A DNA stretch of 8,836 nucleotides from JBEINZ01 sp040377825. GTDB taxonomy: Bacteria; Pseudomonadota; Alphaproteobacteria; Rhizobiales; Ancalomicrobiaceae. Shown here piece by piece: positions 1 to 6,520 of this stretch. The notes below the pieces were generated by a model. The model saw only the letters and a list, made by a program, of their open reading frames with translations, was not told the origin of the DNA and made no database searches. The translations under genes were made by a program, and so were the position numbers. Position 1 is the stretch's first letter, and the number at the start of each line of letters is the position of its first letter. The stretch spans positions 1-8,836 of the forward strand of contig JBEINZ010000129.1 in NCBI GenBank assembly GCA_040377825.1, in the 5' to 3' direction.

Positions 1-1
1 C

Positions 2-64
2 GCGTGGGCCTGGGTCAAGGGCAGCGCGGCGTGGCAAGGAGAGGAGCGTCTGTTTTCAGCGTGA
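2..64 (+). CDS. Possible C-terminal end of an unidentified upstream gene (partial)
   Basis: Reading from base 2, an open frame gives about 20 residues ending in GEERLFSA and then TGA at 62-64. The stop falls shortly before repeat element A begins (about base 87), as expected if a gene ends here and intergenic DNA follows. The residues match no family I can name, and 20 codons are too few to test codon use. Another frame is also open here, so this may be chance. The start and most of any gene lie outside the window. Confidence 0.3.
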   Translation, partial: AWAWVKGSAAWQGEERLFSA

Positions 65-86
65 GGGTTGATGATTTTGGCGGCGG

Positions 87-345
87 GCCACAACCTAAAA
101 TGAATCGCCTCCATCCCCTTCTTCCCTTGAGGGAGAAGGTGCCCGGAGGGCGGATGAGGGGCCTCTTGCCAAAAGTACAAGGCCTCAACCCCTGGAAATT
201 GTTGAACCATACCCCTCATCCGGCCTCCATCACCTTCTCCCTCAAAGGGAGAAGGTGATGGAGGTAGTTGACTTTTGGTTGTGGCGACGATTGTTTTCTC
301 GCGCCAACAGCGCCGAATTCTCCCGTTTTGCAGAGAAATCCTAAC
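87..345. repeat. Compound palindromic intergenic repeat, element A
   Basis: This non-coding block holds two hairpins in opposite orientation. The first (108-161) is imperfect around CCCTTGAGGG. The second (212-264) has a perfect 19-bp stem, 224-242 against 246-264, with a 3-base loop. The outer arms begin with GCCACAACC (87-95) and end with its complement GGTTGTGGC (277-285). The inner arms carry CGGATGAGGGG (151-161) and its complement (212-222). A tail at 313-345 (CCGAATTC...GCAGAGAAATCC) is shared with element B near 6396-6427. The arrangement resembles REP/BIME-like or rhizobial palindromic elements. No open frame or transposase is present. The name and mobility of the family are unknown to me. 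Confidence 0.8.
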
Positions 346-473
346 GGGACTGTATCGACCGTCCCATGAACGGCTCCGATAACTGATGACGCGATTTAAG
401 GGCGGCGATAGCGTGCGGTCGCCATTCGGCCGATCTCTCAAGCGAAACCACCTTTGGCTGCGACGAGTCGGCC

Positions 474-511
474 AAAAAAAACGGCCCCCGACCGGTTGAG
501 GTCGAGGGCCG
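474..511 (-). terminator. Intrinsic terminator of glnA
   Basis: Read on the minus strand, a 12-bp stem (511-500 with 493-482, one G-U wobble) closes a 6-base loop and is followed at once by a run of U from the A tract at 474-481. It lies about 20 bases beyond the glnA stop codon. Stem strength, loop size and U tract all fit a Rho-independent terminator for the glnB-glnA transcript. There is no T tract in the other direction, so it should act only leftward. Confidence 0.9.
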
Positions 512-530
512 CTTATCAAAATGCTCTCGA

Positions 531-1940
531 TCAGACCGAATAGTACATTTCGTATTCGACCGGATGCGGGGTCATTTCGTAGCGCATCAGCTCTTCCCAC
601 TTCAGCTCGATGTAGCTCTCGATGAAGTCCGCGTCGAATACGCCGCCGACCGTGAGGAAGGCATTGTCCTTGCGCAGGCTTTCGAGCGCTTCGCGCAGCG
701 AGCCGCAGACCGTCGGAATCTTCTTCAGTTCCTTCGGCGGCAGGTCGTAAAGGTTCTTGTCCATCGCGGCGCCCGGATGGATCTTGTTGTTGATGCCGTC
801 GAGACCGGCCATCAGCATCGCCGCAAAGGCGAGATAGGGGTTCGCGGTCGGGTCCGGGAAGCGGACTTCGACGCGCTTGGCCTTCGGCGAGGTCGTGTAG
901 GGGATGCGGCAGGAGGCCGAGCGGTTGCGCGCCGAATAGGCGAGCAGAACCGGCGCTTCGTAGCCAGGCACCAGGCGCTTGTAGGAGTTGGTCGACGGAT
1001 TGGTGAAGGCGTTCAGCGCCTTGGCATGCTTGAGGATGCCGCCGATATAGTAGAGGCAGGTCTCGGAGAGGTCGGCATACTGGTTGCCGGCAAACACCGG
1101 CTTGCCGTCCTTCCAGATCGATTGGTGCACGTGCATGCCCGAACCGTTATCGCCGAAGATCGGCTTCGGCATGAAGGTCGCGGTCTTGCCGTAAGCCTGG
1201 GCAACCTGATGGATGCAGTATTTATAGATCTGCATCTGGTCGGCCATGAGCGTCAGCGTGTTGAACTTCATGCCGAGTTCGTGCTGCGCCGAGGCGACTT
1301 CGTGGTGATGCTTTTCGACCGTGACGCCCATCTTGGCCATCATGGCAAGCATTTCGCCGCGGATGTCCTGGCAGGAGTCGATCGGCGGGACCGGGAAGTA
1401 ACCACCCTTGGTCTTGACGTGATGGCCAAGGTTGCCGCCTTCGTAATCGGTGTCGGTATTGGTCGGCAGCTCCGGATCATCGACCTGGAACGAAGTCTTG
1501 TAGGGCGAGACCTTGTACTTGACGTCCGAGAAGATGAAGAATTCAGCTTCCGGGCCGACGAACACACTGTCGCCCACGCCAAGCGACTTCATATAGGCTT
1601 CAGCCTTCTTGGCGATGCCGCGCGGGTCGCGGGTGTAGCGCTCGCCGGTCGACGGCTCGAGAATGTCGCAAACGATCGAGAGCGTTGTCTGGGCGAAGAA
1701 CGGATCGATGGTCGCGGTCTCCGGATCCGGCATCAGCATCATGTCGGACTCGTTGATCGCCTTCCAGCCGGCGATCGAGGAACCGTCAAAGGCCGTGCCT
1801 TCAGCGAAAAGGTCCTCGTCAACCATCGTGACGTCAAAGGTCACGTGCTGCCACTTACCCCGGGGGTCGGTGAAGCGGAAATCGACGTATTTCACGTCGT
1901 TTTCCTTAATGAACTTCAAGACGTCCTTGGCGGTCTTCAT
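531..1940 (-). CDS. glnA: Type I glutamine synthetase, adenylylation-regulated
   Basis: Joins ammonium to glutamate using ATP to give glutamine; a cytoplasmic dodecamer and the main ammonium-assimilating enzyme. The 469 residues are the usual length for GSI-beta. Visible motifs are the DGSS loop (52-55), VGPEAEFF with metal-ligand glutamates (128-135), NGSGMHVHQS (265-274), NPSTNSYKRLVPGYEAP (314-330) with the flap glutamate, and RFPDP (360-364). Tyr398 in KNLYDLPP is the adenylylation site, so activity should be controlled by GlnE under PII. The ATG at 1938-1940 follows a GGGGA ribosome site. The gene lies 139 bases downstream of glnB on the same strand and ends at a strong terminator. It is probably expressed partly from the sigma-54 promoter ahead of glnB; I see no clear separate promoter in the gap. 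Intact, nothing missing. Confidence 0.98.
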   Translation of the reverse strand: MKTAKDVLKFIKENDVKYVDFRFTDPRGKWQHVTFDVTMVDEDLFAEGTAFDGSSIAGWKAINESDMMLMPDPETATIDPFFAQTTLSIVCDILEPSTGERYTRDPRGIAKKAEAYMKSLGVGDSVFVGPEAEFFIFSDVKYKVSPYKTSFQVDDPELPTNTDTDYEGGNLGHHVKTKGGYFPVPPIDSCQDIRGEMLAMMAKMGVTVEKHHHEVASAQHELGMKFNTLTLMADQMQIYKYCIHQVAQAYGKTATFMPKPIFGDNGSGMHVHQSIWKDGKPVFAGNQYADLSETCLYYIGGILKHAKALNAFTNPSTNSYKRLVPGYEAPVLLAYSARNRSASCRIPYTTSPKAKRVEVRFPDPTANPYLAFAAMLMAGLDGINNKIHPGAAMDKNLYDLPPKELKKIPTVCGSLREALESLRKDNAFLTVGGVFDADFIESYIELKWEELMRYEMTPHPVEYEMYYSV

Positions 1941-1958
1941 AGTAAGCTTTCCCCTTTT

Positions 1959-2064
1959 GTAACAATAGTTACGACCGTTTTCTCGGGTCGCACTTCAGTT
2001 TTAGGCTGACCTGTGTCGTTGGATTTAATTTACTAGCATGACGAAACAAAGACGTCATCATGCT
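1959..2064 (-). promoter_or_regulatory. glnB-glnA intercistronic region with two inverted repeats
   Basis: Two inverted repeats sit in the 139-base gap. One (2035-2064) pairs AGCATGA with TCATGCT plus an inner CG pair after a 3-base bulge; it has no U tract, so it is more likely a processing or mRNA-stability hairpin than a terminator. The other (1959-1972) is GTAAC-AATA-GTTAC, 19 bases before the glnA start codon, and could be a small operator or occlude the leader. In some alphaproteobacteria glnA has its own promoter inside this gap; no convincing -35/-10 pair is visible here. The structures are seen directly; their roles are inferred. Confidence 0.4.
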
Positions 2065-2079
2065 TTCCTAACACCGAAT

Positions 2080-2418
2080 TTAGATCGCATCTAGTCCGGT
2101 TTCTCCTGTGCGGATACGCACGGCTTCCTCAACGTTCGAAACAAAGATCTTCCCATCTCCGATGCGACCGGTCTGAGCTGCCTTGCGAATTGCGTCGACG
2201 GCTTTCTCAACCAATTCATCGGGCAGGACGATCTCGACCTTTACCTTCGGCAGAAAGTCGACCACATATTCGGCGCCGCGATAGAGTTCCGTGTGACCCT
2301 TCTGGCGGCCGAAGCCCTTCGCTTCGGTTACGGTGATGCCTTGAAGGCCGACCTCCTGGAGAGCTTCCTTCACCTCGTCCAGTTTAAAGGGCTTGATGAT
2401 GGCCTCGATCTTCTTCAT
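2080..2418 (-). CDS. glnB: Nitrogen regulatory protein PII
   Basis: Small trimeric signal protein that binds ATP/ADP and 2-oxoglutarate and signals nitrogen status to the glutamine synthetase adenylyltransferase and the NtrB kinase. The 112 residues are the standard length. The T-loop carries YRGAEY (46-51), the PII signature, with uridylylation Tyr51; TGRIGDGKIFV (83-93) is the nucleotide-binding C-loop region; the N-terminus MKKIEAIIKPFKL is typical. The frame stays open upstream to a possible ATG at 2541, but that would add 41 non-conserved residues and run across the sigma-54 promoter, so the start is the ATG at 2416-2418, with GGAAGG just ahead. First gene of the leftward glnB-glnA unit. 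It could be called GlnK by sequence alone, but linkage to glnA rather than amtB favours GlnB. Confidence 0.97.
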   Translation of the reverse strand: MKKIEAIIKPFKLDEVKEALQEVGLQGITVTEAKGFGRQKGHTELYRGAEYVVDFLPKVKVEIVLPDELVEKAVDAIRKAAQTGRIGDGKIFVSNVEEAVRIRTGETGLDAI

Positions 2419-2478
2419 TGCCTTCCACACTCCGAAGATGTGAACAGGTCCGGGACATCCAACCTGTGCTCGGCCCCA

Positions 2479-2494
2479 AGCATACCGCGTGCCA
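2479..2494 (-). promoter_or_regulatory. Sigma-54 (RpoN) promoter of glnB-glnA
   Basis: On the minus strand the bases read TGGCACGCGGTATGCT. The known consensus is TGGCACG-N4-TTGCW, so only one position (A for the first T of TTGC) differs. The invariant GG and GC are separated by exactly 10 bases, as required. With the C of GC at -12, transcription should start near 2468, giving a leader of about 50 bases before glnB. Sigma-54 promoters need an activator; for glnB the expected one is NtrC, which is not encoded in this window. Confidence 0.85.
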
Positions 2495-2522
2495 CGATAA
2501 CTTTGTCGCCATTTTGGGATGC

Positions 2523-2547
2523 GAATCGAGCTTTTTGGCATCGATTC
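2523..2547. promoter_or_regulatory. Inverted repeat upstream of the sigma-54 promoter
   Basis: GAATCGA (2523-2529) is repeated as TCGATTC (2541-2547), a 7-bp inverted repeat with an 11-base spacer, 29-53 bases upstream of the -24 element. A second 7-bp pair, CTTAATC (2562-2568) and GATTAAG (2581-2587), lies just beyond in an AT-rich stretch. This is where DNA-bending proteins or activators act at sigma-54 promoters, but I recognise no specific site. Only the symmetry is certain. Confidence 0.35.
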
Positions 2548-2605
2548 ACAGTTTCAGATCTCTTAATCTTTATAGTTGTTGATTAAGGGCGCGGCACTTT
2601 CATAG

Positions 2606-2649
2606 CAAACAAACGCCATTGTGCACAATATGGTTTTGTTTGTTTTTTT
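2606..2649. promoter_or_regulatory. Nested palindrome with T tract between glnB and nnr
   Basis: A perfect 12-base palindrome, ATTGTGCACAAT (2618-2629), is enclosed by CAAACAAA (2606-2613) and its complement TTTGTTTG (2635-2642), offset by one base, and followed by seven Ts (2643-2649). It lies about 150 bases upstream of the predicted glnB start, a usual place for an NtrC enhancer. It contains GCAC and GGT half-site letters, but their spacing is one base short of the enteric NtrC site. On the plus strand hairpin plus T run also resembles a weak terminator, though no rightward gene ends here. It is probably an operator or enhancer for one of the two divergent units. Confidence 0.4.
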
Positions 2650-2714
2650 AATTGGCAGAATTTCAGGGCTCGCGTTGGATATTGTTGCCTCGGACAGGTC
2701 CCGGCACGCCAAAA

Positions 2715-2741
2715 TTGATGAAAATATAGGCAATCTATACT
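2715..2741 (+). promoter_or_regulatory. Weak candidate housekeeping promoter for nnr
   Basis: TTGATG (2715-2720) and TATACT (2736-2741) resemble -35 and -10 boxes. The -10 is a good match, but the spacer is only 15 bases. It would give a leader of about 140 bases before nnr. No better pair is seen in the gap. Confidence 0.25.
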
Positions 2742-2889
2742 CGGGTTGCCGCCCCCGCATCGCTCGAAAGCCCGCTTCGCCGAAGGACATCCGAGGGGGT
2801 GCAGGCGCGAATATGCCCATTTACTCAGGTTTCGGTGTGCCCTTGGCCGGGGCAACGGTTCGAACCAAGGTCCGGTGAGGGAGAGTGAA

Positions 2890-4467
2890 ATGATCGAAGT
2901 TCTGACACCTCTGGAAATGTCGCTCGCCGATCGGCTGTCGATCGAATCGGGTATCGCCGGCATCAAGCTGATGGAGCGCGCCGGTCGCGCAGTGGCGGAT
3001 GCGGTTGCCTTCCGACATGCGCTCGGCGCGCGCGTGCTGGTTATCTGCGGGCCGGGCAACAATGGCGGCGACGGATTTGTTGCCGCGCGAATCCTGTCCG
3101 AGCGGGGGTATCGCGTTCGCTTGGCCTTGCTCGGTCGCCGCGATCGGCTCGCCGGCGATGCGGCGCTCGCGGCGGCGATGTGGAACGGACCCATTGGGCC
3201 GGCGGATCAATCCTACCTGAAGGCGGCGCTTGCCGAGTCGAGCGTTGTAGTCGACGCGCTTTTTGGGGCTGGGTTGACGCGCCCTCTCGCTGGAGAAGCG
3301 GCCGCAATGGTTGAGGCCGTCAATCGCGCGGGGCGACCAATCGTGGCGGTCGATCTGCCGTCCGGCGTCGATGGCGCGACCGGCGTGGCGATCGGCCCGG
3401 CGATACAGGCGGACACAACCGTCACGTTCTTCCGGTTGAAGCTCGGGCATCTCCTGATGCCCGGACGGGCCCGGTGCGGGGCGACCATCGTCGCGGATAT
3501 CGGCATCCCGAATTGGGTGCTTCGTGAAATCGGCCCAAAGCATTGGCGCAATCAGCCGGACCTTTGGCGCGGGCACCTTGTCGCGCCCGCACTGAATAAT
3601 CACAAATTTGATCGCGGCCATGCCGTCATCGTATCCGGGCCGCCGACGAGGACCGGGGCGGCTCGGCTCGCCGCAATGGCCGCGCTGAGGGCTGGGGCCG
3701 GGTTGGTGACGCTTGCCTCGCCACCGGACGCGATCTTGGTCAATGCCGCTCACCTGACCGCCGTCATGCTGGCGCGCATGGACGGCGCCGCGGGGCTTGC
3801 ACGGATTCTATCCGACCGCCGGATGAACGCGGTTGTCCTCGGTCCGGCGCTCGGGGTCGGGGAGGGCACCCGCGATCTCGTCGCCGCCGCGCTCGGCGGA
3901 GGACGGGGTGTCGTCATCGACGCCGATGGGCTGACGAGTTACGCCGAGCGGCCCGCGGCGCTGTTTGAAGCGATCCTCGGCTCCGGTTCGCCCGTCATCC
4001 TCACGCCGCATGAAGGCGAGTTTGCTCGAATTTTTCCGCGCCTCTCCGCCCGCGAACCGCTGCCTCGTACGGAGCGCGCGCGCGCCGCGGCGCGTCAATC
4101 GGGCGCGGTGGTCATCCTGAAAGGACCGGACACTGTCATCGCCGCGCCCGATGGACGCCTTGCCATCAACGACAACGCGCCGGCCGATCTGGCGACGGCC
4201 GGCTCGGGGGATGTGCTCGCCGGCATCGCGGGCGGATTGCTCGCGCGGGGAATGCCGGCGTTCGAGGCGGCCGCGGCGGCCGTTTGGATGCATGGAGACT
4301 GCGGCAGGCGCGCCGGGCCGGGGCTCATCGCCGAGGATCTCGCCGCCGAACTGAGACCTATCCTCGTTGACCTCTACCGGGAAAACGCCCTTGACGCCCG
4401 CGCGACGCCGCGGGAGCCGACCGATCGCGGCGATAGGATCGGATTTGCGATCGATGGCTCGGACTGA
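2890..4467 (+). CDS. nnr: Bifunctional NAD(P)H-hydrate repair enzyme (epimerase and ADP-dependent dehydratase)
   Basis: Repairs NADH and NADPH damaged by hydration: the N-terminal domain interconverts the R and S hydrates and the C-terminal domain dehydrates the S form using ADP. The 525 residues match the fused bacterial family. The YjeF_N epimerase domain (about 1-225) shows GPGNNGGDGF (54-63), DALFGAGL (122-129) and PSGVDG (157-162). The ribokinase-like dehydratase domain (about 235-495) shows NHKFDRGH (237-244), DADGL (344-348), TPHEGEF (372-378), KGPDTV (411-416) and ATAGSGD (435-441) with the catalytic aspartate at 441. A non-conserved tail of about 25 residues ends the protein. The ATG at 2890 is preceded by GAGGGAGAG; a longer frame from 2746 adds only unconserved arginine-rich sequence. 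Divergent from glnB; transcribed towards tRNA-Leu. Confidence 0.95.
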   Translation: MIEVLTPLEMSLADRLSIESGIAGIKLMERAGRAVADAVAFRHALGARVLVICGPGNNGGDGFVAARILSERGYRVRLALLGRRDRLAGDAALAAAMWNGPIGPADQSYLKAALAESSVVVDALFGAGLTRPLAGEAAAMVEAVNRAGRPIVAVDLPSGVDGATGVAIGPAIQADTTVTFFRLKLGHLLMPGRARCGATIVADIGIPNWVLREIGPKHWRNQPDLWRGHLVAPALNNHKFDRGHAVIVSGPPTRTGAARLAAMAALRAGAGLVTLASPPDAILVNAAHLTAVMLARMDGAAGLARILSDRRMNAVVLGPALGVGEGTRDLVAAALGGGRGVVIDADGLTSYAERPAALFEAILGSGSPVILTPHEGEFARIFPRLSAREPLPRTERARAAARQSGAVVILKGPDTVIAAPDGRLAINDNAPADLATAGSGDVLAGIAGGLLARGMPAFEAAAAAVWMHGDCGRRAGPGLIAEDLAAELRPILVDLYRENALDARATPREPTDRGDRIGFAIDGSD

Positions 4468-4469
4468 TC

Positions 4470-4498
4470 TTGCCGTGCTCCGATCGCATGCCTATGGT
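4470..4498 (+). promoter_or_regulatory. Probable promoter of tRNA-Leu
   Basis: TTGCCG (4470-4475) and TATGGT (4493-4498) are separated by exactly 17 bases, each matching the housekeeping consensus at four of six positions. Transcription would start near 4505, about 7 bases before the mature tRNA 5' end, the normal distance for a tRNA gene. The -35 box begins three bases after the nnr stop codon, so the tRNA can be transcribed independently of nnr. Confidence 0.5.
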
Positions 4499-4511
4499 GC
4501 GGCCGTTGCGT

Positions 4512-4596
4512 GCGGGTGTGGTGGAACTGGTAGACACAACGGATTTAGGTTCCGTCGGCGAAAGCCATGGGGGTTCGAGTCCCTTCACCCGCACCA
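4512..4596 (+). tRNA. tRNA-Leu, anticodon UAG
   Basis: An 85-base class II tRNA with the CCA end encoded. The acceptor stem pairs GCGGGTG (4512-4518) with CACCCGC (4586-4592), with discriminator A at 4593. The anticodon stem ACGGA/TCCGT encloses the loop TTTAGGT, placing the anticodon TAG at 4546-4548, which reads leucine CUN codons. A long variable arm (GGC-GAAA-GCC) is diagnostic of Leu, Ser or Tyr tRNAs and here agrees with Leu. The T arm carries GGTTCGAGTCC, with two G-U pairs at the outer end of its stem. Complete and apparently functional. It lies between nnr and tig on the same strand. Confidence 0.97.
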
Positions 4597-4804
4597 ACCG
4601 CCCGAATGAAGCATTTCGGCTTGCCGTCGGTTGATTTTCCCCTTTCCAACGCGTTGCTTCCCGACTATGACGGCCGCTCGAAATGGGCTTCGCGCGCTGG
4701 ACGATTTTGTTCGTGCGCGCTTTTGAAGAGCCAAGCCAGAACCCGACATCCCGGTGGCGCCCGATGCGACGCCGGCGCGGACACAGCCGAGGAATTCGAC
4801 CGAC

Positions 4805-6169
4805 ATGCAAGTGACCGAGACGCTTTCCCAGGGCCTCAAGCGCGAACTGAAGCTCGTCGTGCCCGCTTCCGATCTTGCGTCGCGGCTGGACGCACGCCTT
4901 CACGAGATGAAGGATCGCGTCAAGATCAATGGGTTCCGCCCTGGCAAGGTGCCGGTCGCGCACCTGAAGCGGCTTGTCGGCCGCGCCGAGATGGCGCAGA
5001 TCATCGACACCACGATCGGCGAGACCATCCGCAAGGTCGTCGAGGATCGCAAGGAGCGTCCGGCGCTCAATCCGGAAATCAAACTGTCCGACGAGATCGA
5101 GGCGGACAAGATCGTGTCCGGCGAGGCCGATCTGGTCTTCACGGCCGCTTACGAACTCTTGCCGGAGTTTGAGGTGAACGACTTTTCGGGCATCGCCATC
5201 GAGCGGCCGGTCGTGGAAGTCGACGTCGCGGAAATCGAGGAACACCTGGCCCGCATCGCGGAAAATGGCCGCCCCTATGAGGCGAAGGAAGACGCCGCGG
5301 TATCCGGTGATAAGCTGACGATTGATTTCGTCGGCACGGTCGATGGCGAAGCGTTTGACGGCGGCACGGCAGAGAGCGTCGAATTGACGCTGGGCTCCGG
5401 CCAGTTCATTCCGGGCTTCGAGGATCAACTCGTCGGCGCCAAGGCCGGCGACGCCGTGACCGTCAATGTTTCGTTCCCGGACGAGTATCCGGCCGAGCAT
5501 ATTCGTGGCAAGGCGGCGGTGTTTGCCGTCACGGTTAAGGCTGTCTCCGCGCCGGGCGCTTTTGCGCTTGATGATGAATGGGCGCAAAAGCTCGGCATGG
5601 AATCGTTGGACAAGGTGAAGGACGCGATCGGCGGCCAGATCCGTGCTCAGTACGACGCGGCCAGCCGCGCAAAGGCCAAGCGCCAGCTGCTCGATAAGTT
5701 GGACGCGGTCTATACGTTCGAGCTGCCGGAAAAGCTCGTCGAGGGCGAGTTCGAGCAGATCTGGAAGCAGGTCACCGATGAGATGCATCAGGCCGGCAAG
5801 ACCTTCGAGGACGAGAAGACGACCGAAGAGGCCGCGCGGGCGGATTATCGCCGTATTGCCAATCGTCGCGTTCGATTGGGACTGGTTCTGTCGGAAGTCG
5901 GCGAGCGCAACGCGGTCCAGGTGACGGACGAGGAAGTGGCGCGGGCATTGGTCGAACGGGCGCGGCAGTTCCCGGGCCAAGAGCGCGAAGTCTATGAGTA
6001 TTACCGCAACAACCAGATGGCCATGGCCACGCTGCGCGCGCCGCTCTTCGAGGAGAAGGTGGTCGATTTCATCCTCACCAAGGTGGCTGTGACGGATAAG
6101 CCGGTCTCCAAGGAAGAGCTGATGAAGGACGATCCCGAGGAGCCCGCGGCTTCGGAAAGCACGGCCTGA
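4805..6169 (+). CDS. tig: Trigger factor, ribosome-bound chaperone and prolyl isomerase
   Basis: Binds the ribosome near the exit tunnel (protein L23) and shields and helps fold nascent chains. The 454 residues fit the family. The N-terminal ribosome-binding domain carries the signature GFRPGKVP at 43-50, the same numbering as in E. coli. An FKBP-type PPIase domain (about 165-247) shows GDKLTIDFVGTVDGEAFDGG and GSGQFIPGFEDQL. The C-terminal helical chaperone domain follows (about 260-430), then a charged tail rich in D, E and S. The ATG at 4805 follows GAGGAA with a 10-base gap; a GTG 51 bases earlier in frame is not favoured because MQVTETLSQGLKRE is the usual family start. The 208 bases between tRNA-Leu and tig hold no gene and no clear promoter. 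Next genes are clpP and clpX, the usual quality-control neighbours. Confidence 0.97.
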   Translation: MQVTETLSQGLKRELKLVVPASDLASRLDARLHEMKDRVKINGFRPGKVPVAHLKRLVGRAEMAQIIDTTIGETIRKVVEDRKERPALNPEIKLSDEIEADKIVSGEADLVFTAAYELLPEFEVNDFSGIAIERPVVEVDVAEIEEHLARIAENGRPYEAKEDAAVSGDKLTIDFVGTVDGEAFDGGTAESVELTLGSGQFIPGFEDQLVGAKAGDAVTVNVSFPDEYPAEHIRGKAAVFAVTVKAVSAPGAFALDDEWAQKLGMESLDKVKDAIGGQIRAQYDAASRAKAKRQLLDKLDAVYTFELPEKLVEGEFEQIWKQVTDEMHQAGKTFEDEKTTEEAARADYRRIANRRVRLGLVLSEVGERNAVQVTDEEVARALVERARQFPGQEREVYEYYRNNQMAMATLRAPLFEEKVVDFILTKVAVTDKPVSKEELMKDDPEEPAASESTA

Positions 6170-6186
6170 GGGCGCGATCGATCCTT

Positions 6187-6236
6187 GAGTCGGATGGGGC
6201 GCGACCGGTCGCGAAGGGTCTCTGAATCCTCGACTC
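6187..6236 (+). terminator. Stem-loop after tig, possible terminator
   Basis: GAGTCG (6187-6192) pairs with CGACTC (6231-6236), and inside lies a perfect 14-base palindrome CGCGACCGGTCGCG (6200-6213). The structure begins 18 bases after the tig stop. There is no clear U tract after it, so it may be an mRNA 3' stabiliser or part of the repeat region rather than a true intrinsic terminator. Confidence 0.3.
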
Positions 6237-6430
6237 CTTTGCCTTCTCCCTTAAGGATCTCTGCGAAAGGCAGATTCGGGCACTGGCAGTGCGCGGAGTT
6301 AATCGAATCCACAACCTTAAATGTATCGCGGTTATCGCCTTCTCCCTCAAGGAGAGAAGGCGATGGAGGTGATAGATCTTTGGTTGAGGGGCCGCCCGAA
6401 TCTGCCTTTCGCAGGGAAATCCCCAAGCGG
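6237..6430. repeat. Palindromic intergenic repeat, element B
   Basis: Second copy of the family seen as element A. The core hairpin (6334-6344 with 6354-6364, 11-bp perfect stem ATCGCCTTCTC) is flanked by the same arms as A: CCACAACC at 6309-6316 and TTTGGTTGAGG on the other side. Outside these, a perfect 21-bp inverted repeat encloses the core (6261-6281 against 6394-6414, running from CTGCGAAAGG to its complement). The right outer arm and the following GGAAATCC match the tail of A (313-345). A half-hairpin (CCTTCTCCCTTAAGG, 6242-6256) at the left end looks like a truncated further copy. Non-coding; it fills much of the tig-clpP gap. Confidence 0.8.
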
Positions 6431-6492
6431 AGAAGTCGATGGACGCGATGGGTTTGCAGTTGTGCGGAGCGTGGCGACATGTGAGCGCAACT

Positions 6493-6520
6493 CTTGAACG
6501 GCCGCGACGGGTCCTTATGT
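6493..6520 (+). promoter_or_regulatory. Heat-shock (RpoH/sigma-32) type promoter upstream of clpP
   Basis: CTTG (6493-6496), 17 bases, then CTTATGT (6514-6520). The described alphaproteobacterial RpoH consensus is CTTG-N17-CYTATNT, so every specified position matches; the -35 also extends to CTTGAA. Transcription would start near 6528, giving a clpP leader of about 250 bases. clpP is a classic RpoH target. Element B and a stem-loop separate this promoter from tig, so clpP probably has its own transcript. Confidence 0.7.

Noticed and set aside
4..258. 84-codon plus-strand frame at the left end
   Set aside because: Most of it translates the palindromic repeat element A, so it is not a credible protein.
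564..2009. 481-codon open frame on the plus strand opposite glnA
   Set aside because: It is the antisense of a complete, unmistakable glnA; long antisense frames arise from high-GC codon bias. The product is arginine- and valine-rich with no family features.
2419..2541. N-terminal extension of glnB to an ATG at 2541
   Set aside because: It would add 41 residues absent from the PII family and would cross the sigma-54 promoter; the ATG at 2418 gives the standard 112-residue protein.
2621..2878. 85-codon frame ending 11 bases before nnr, with a hydrophobic start
   Set aside because: No ribosome site, starts inside the nested palindrome and T tract, AT-rich start unlike neighbouring genes, no family match.
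2821..3753. 310-codon minus-strand frame opposite nnr
   Set aside because: Antisense to the conserved nnr epimerase and dehydratase domains; arginine- and proline-rich shadow.
4602..4619. Small stem CCGAA/TTCGG after tRNA-Leu as a terminator
   Set aside because: Only 5 bp and no adjacent U tract; too weak to call.
4358..5980. 540-codon open frame on the minus strand opposite tig
   Set aside because: It overlaps tig, tRNA-Leu and the end of nnr. It is explained by the codon bias of tig and shows no recognisable domain.
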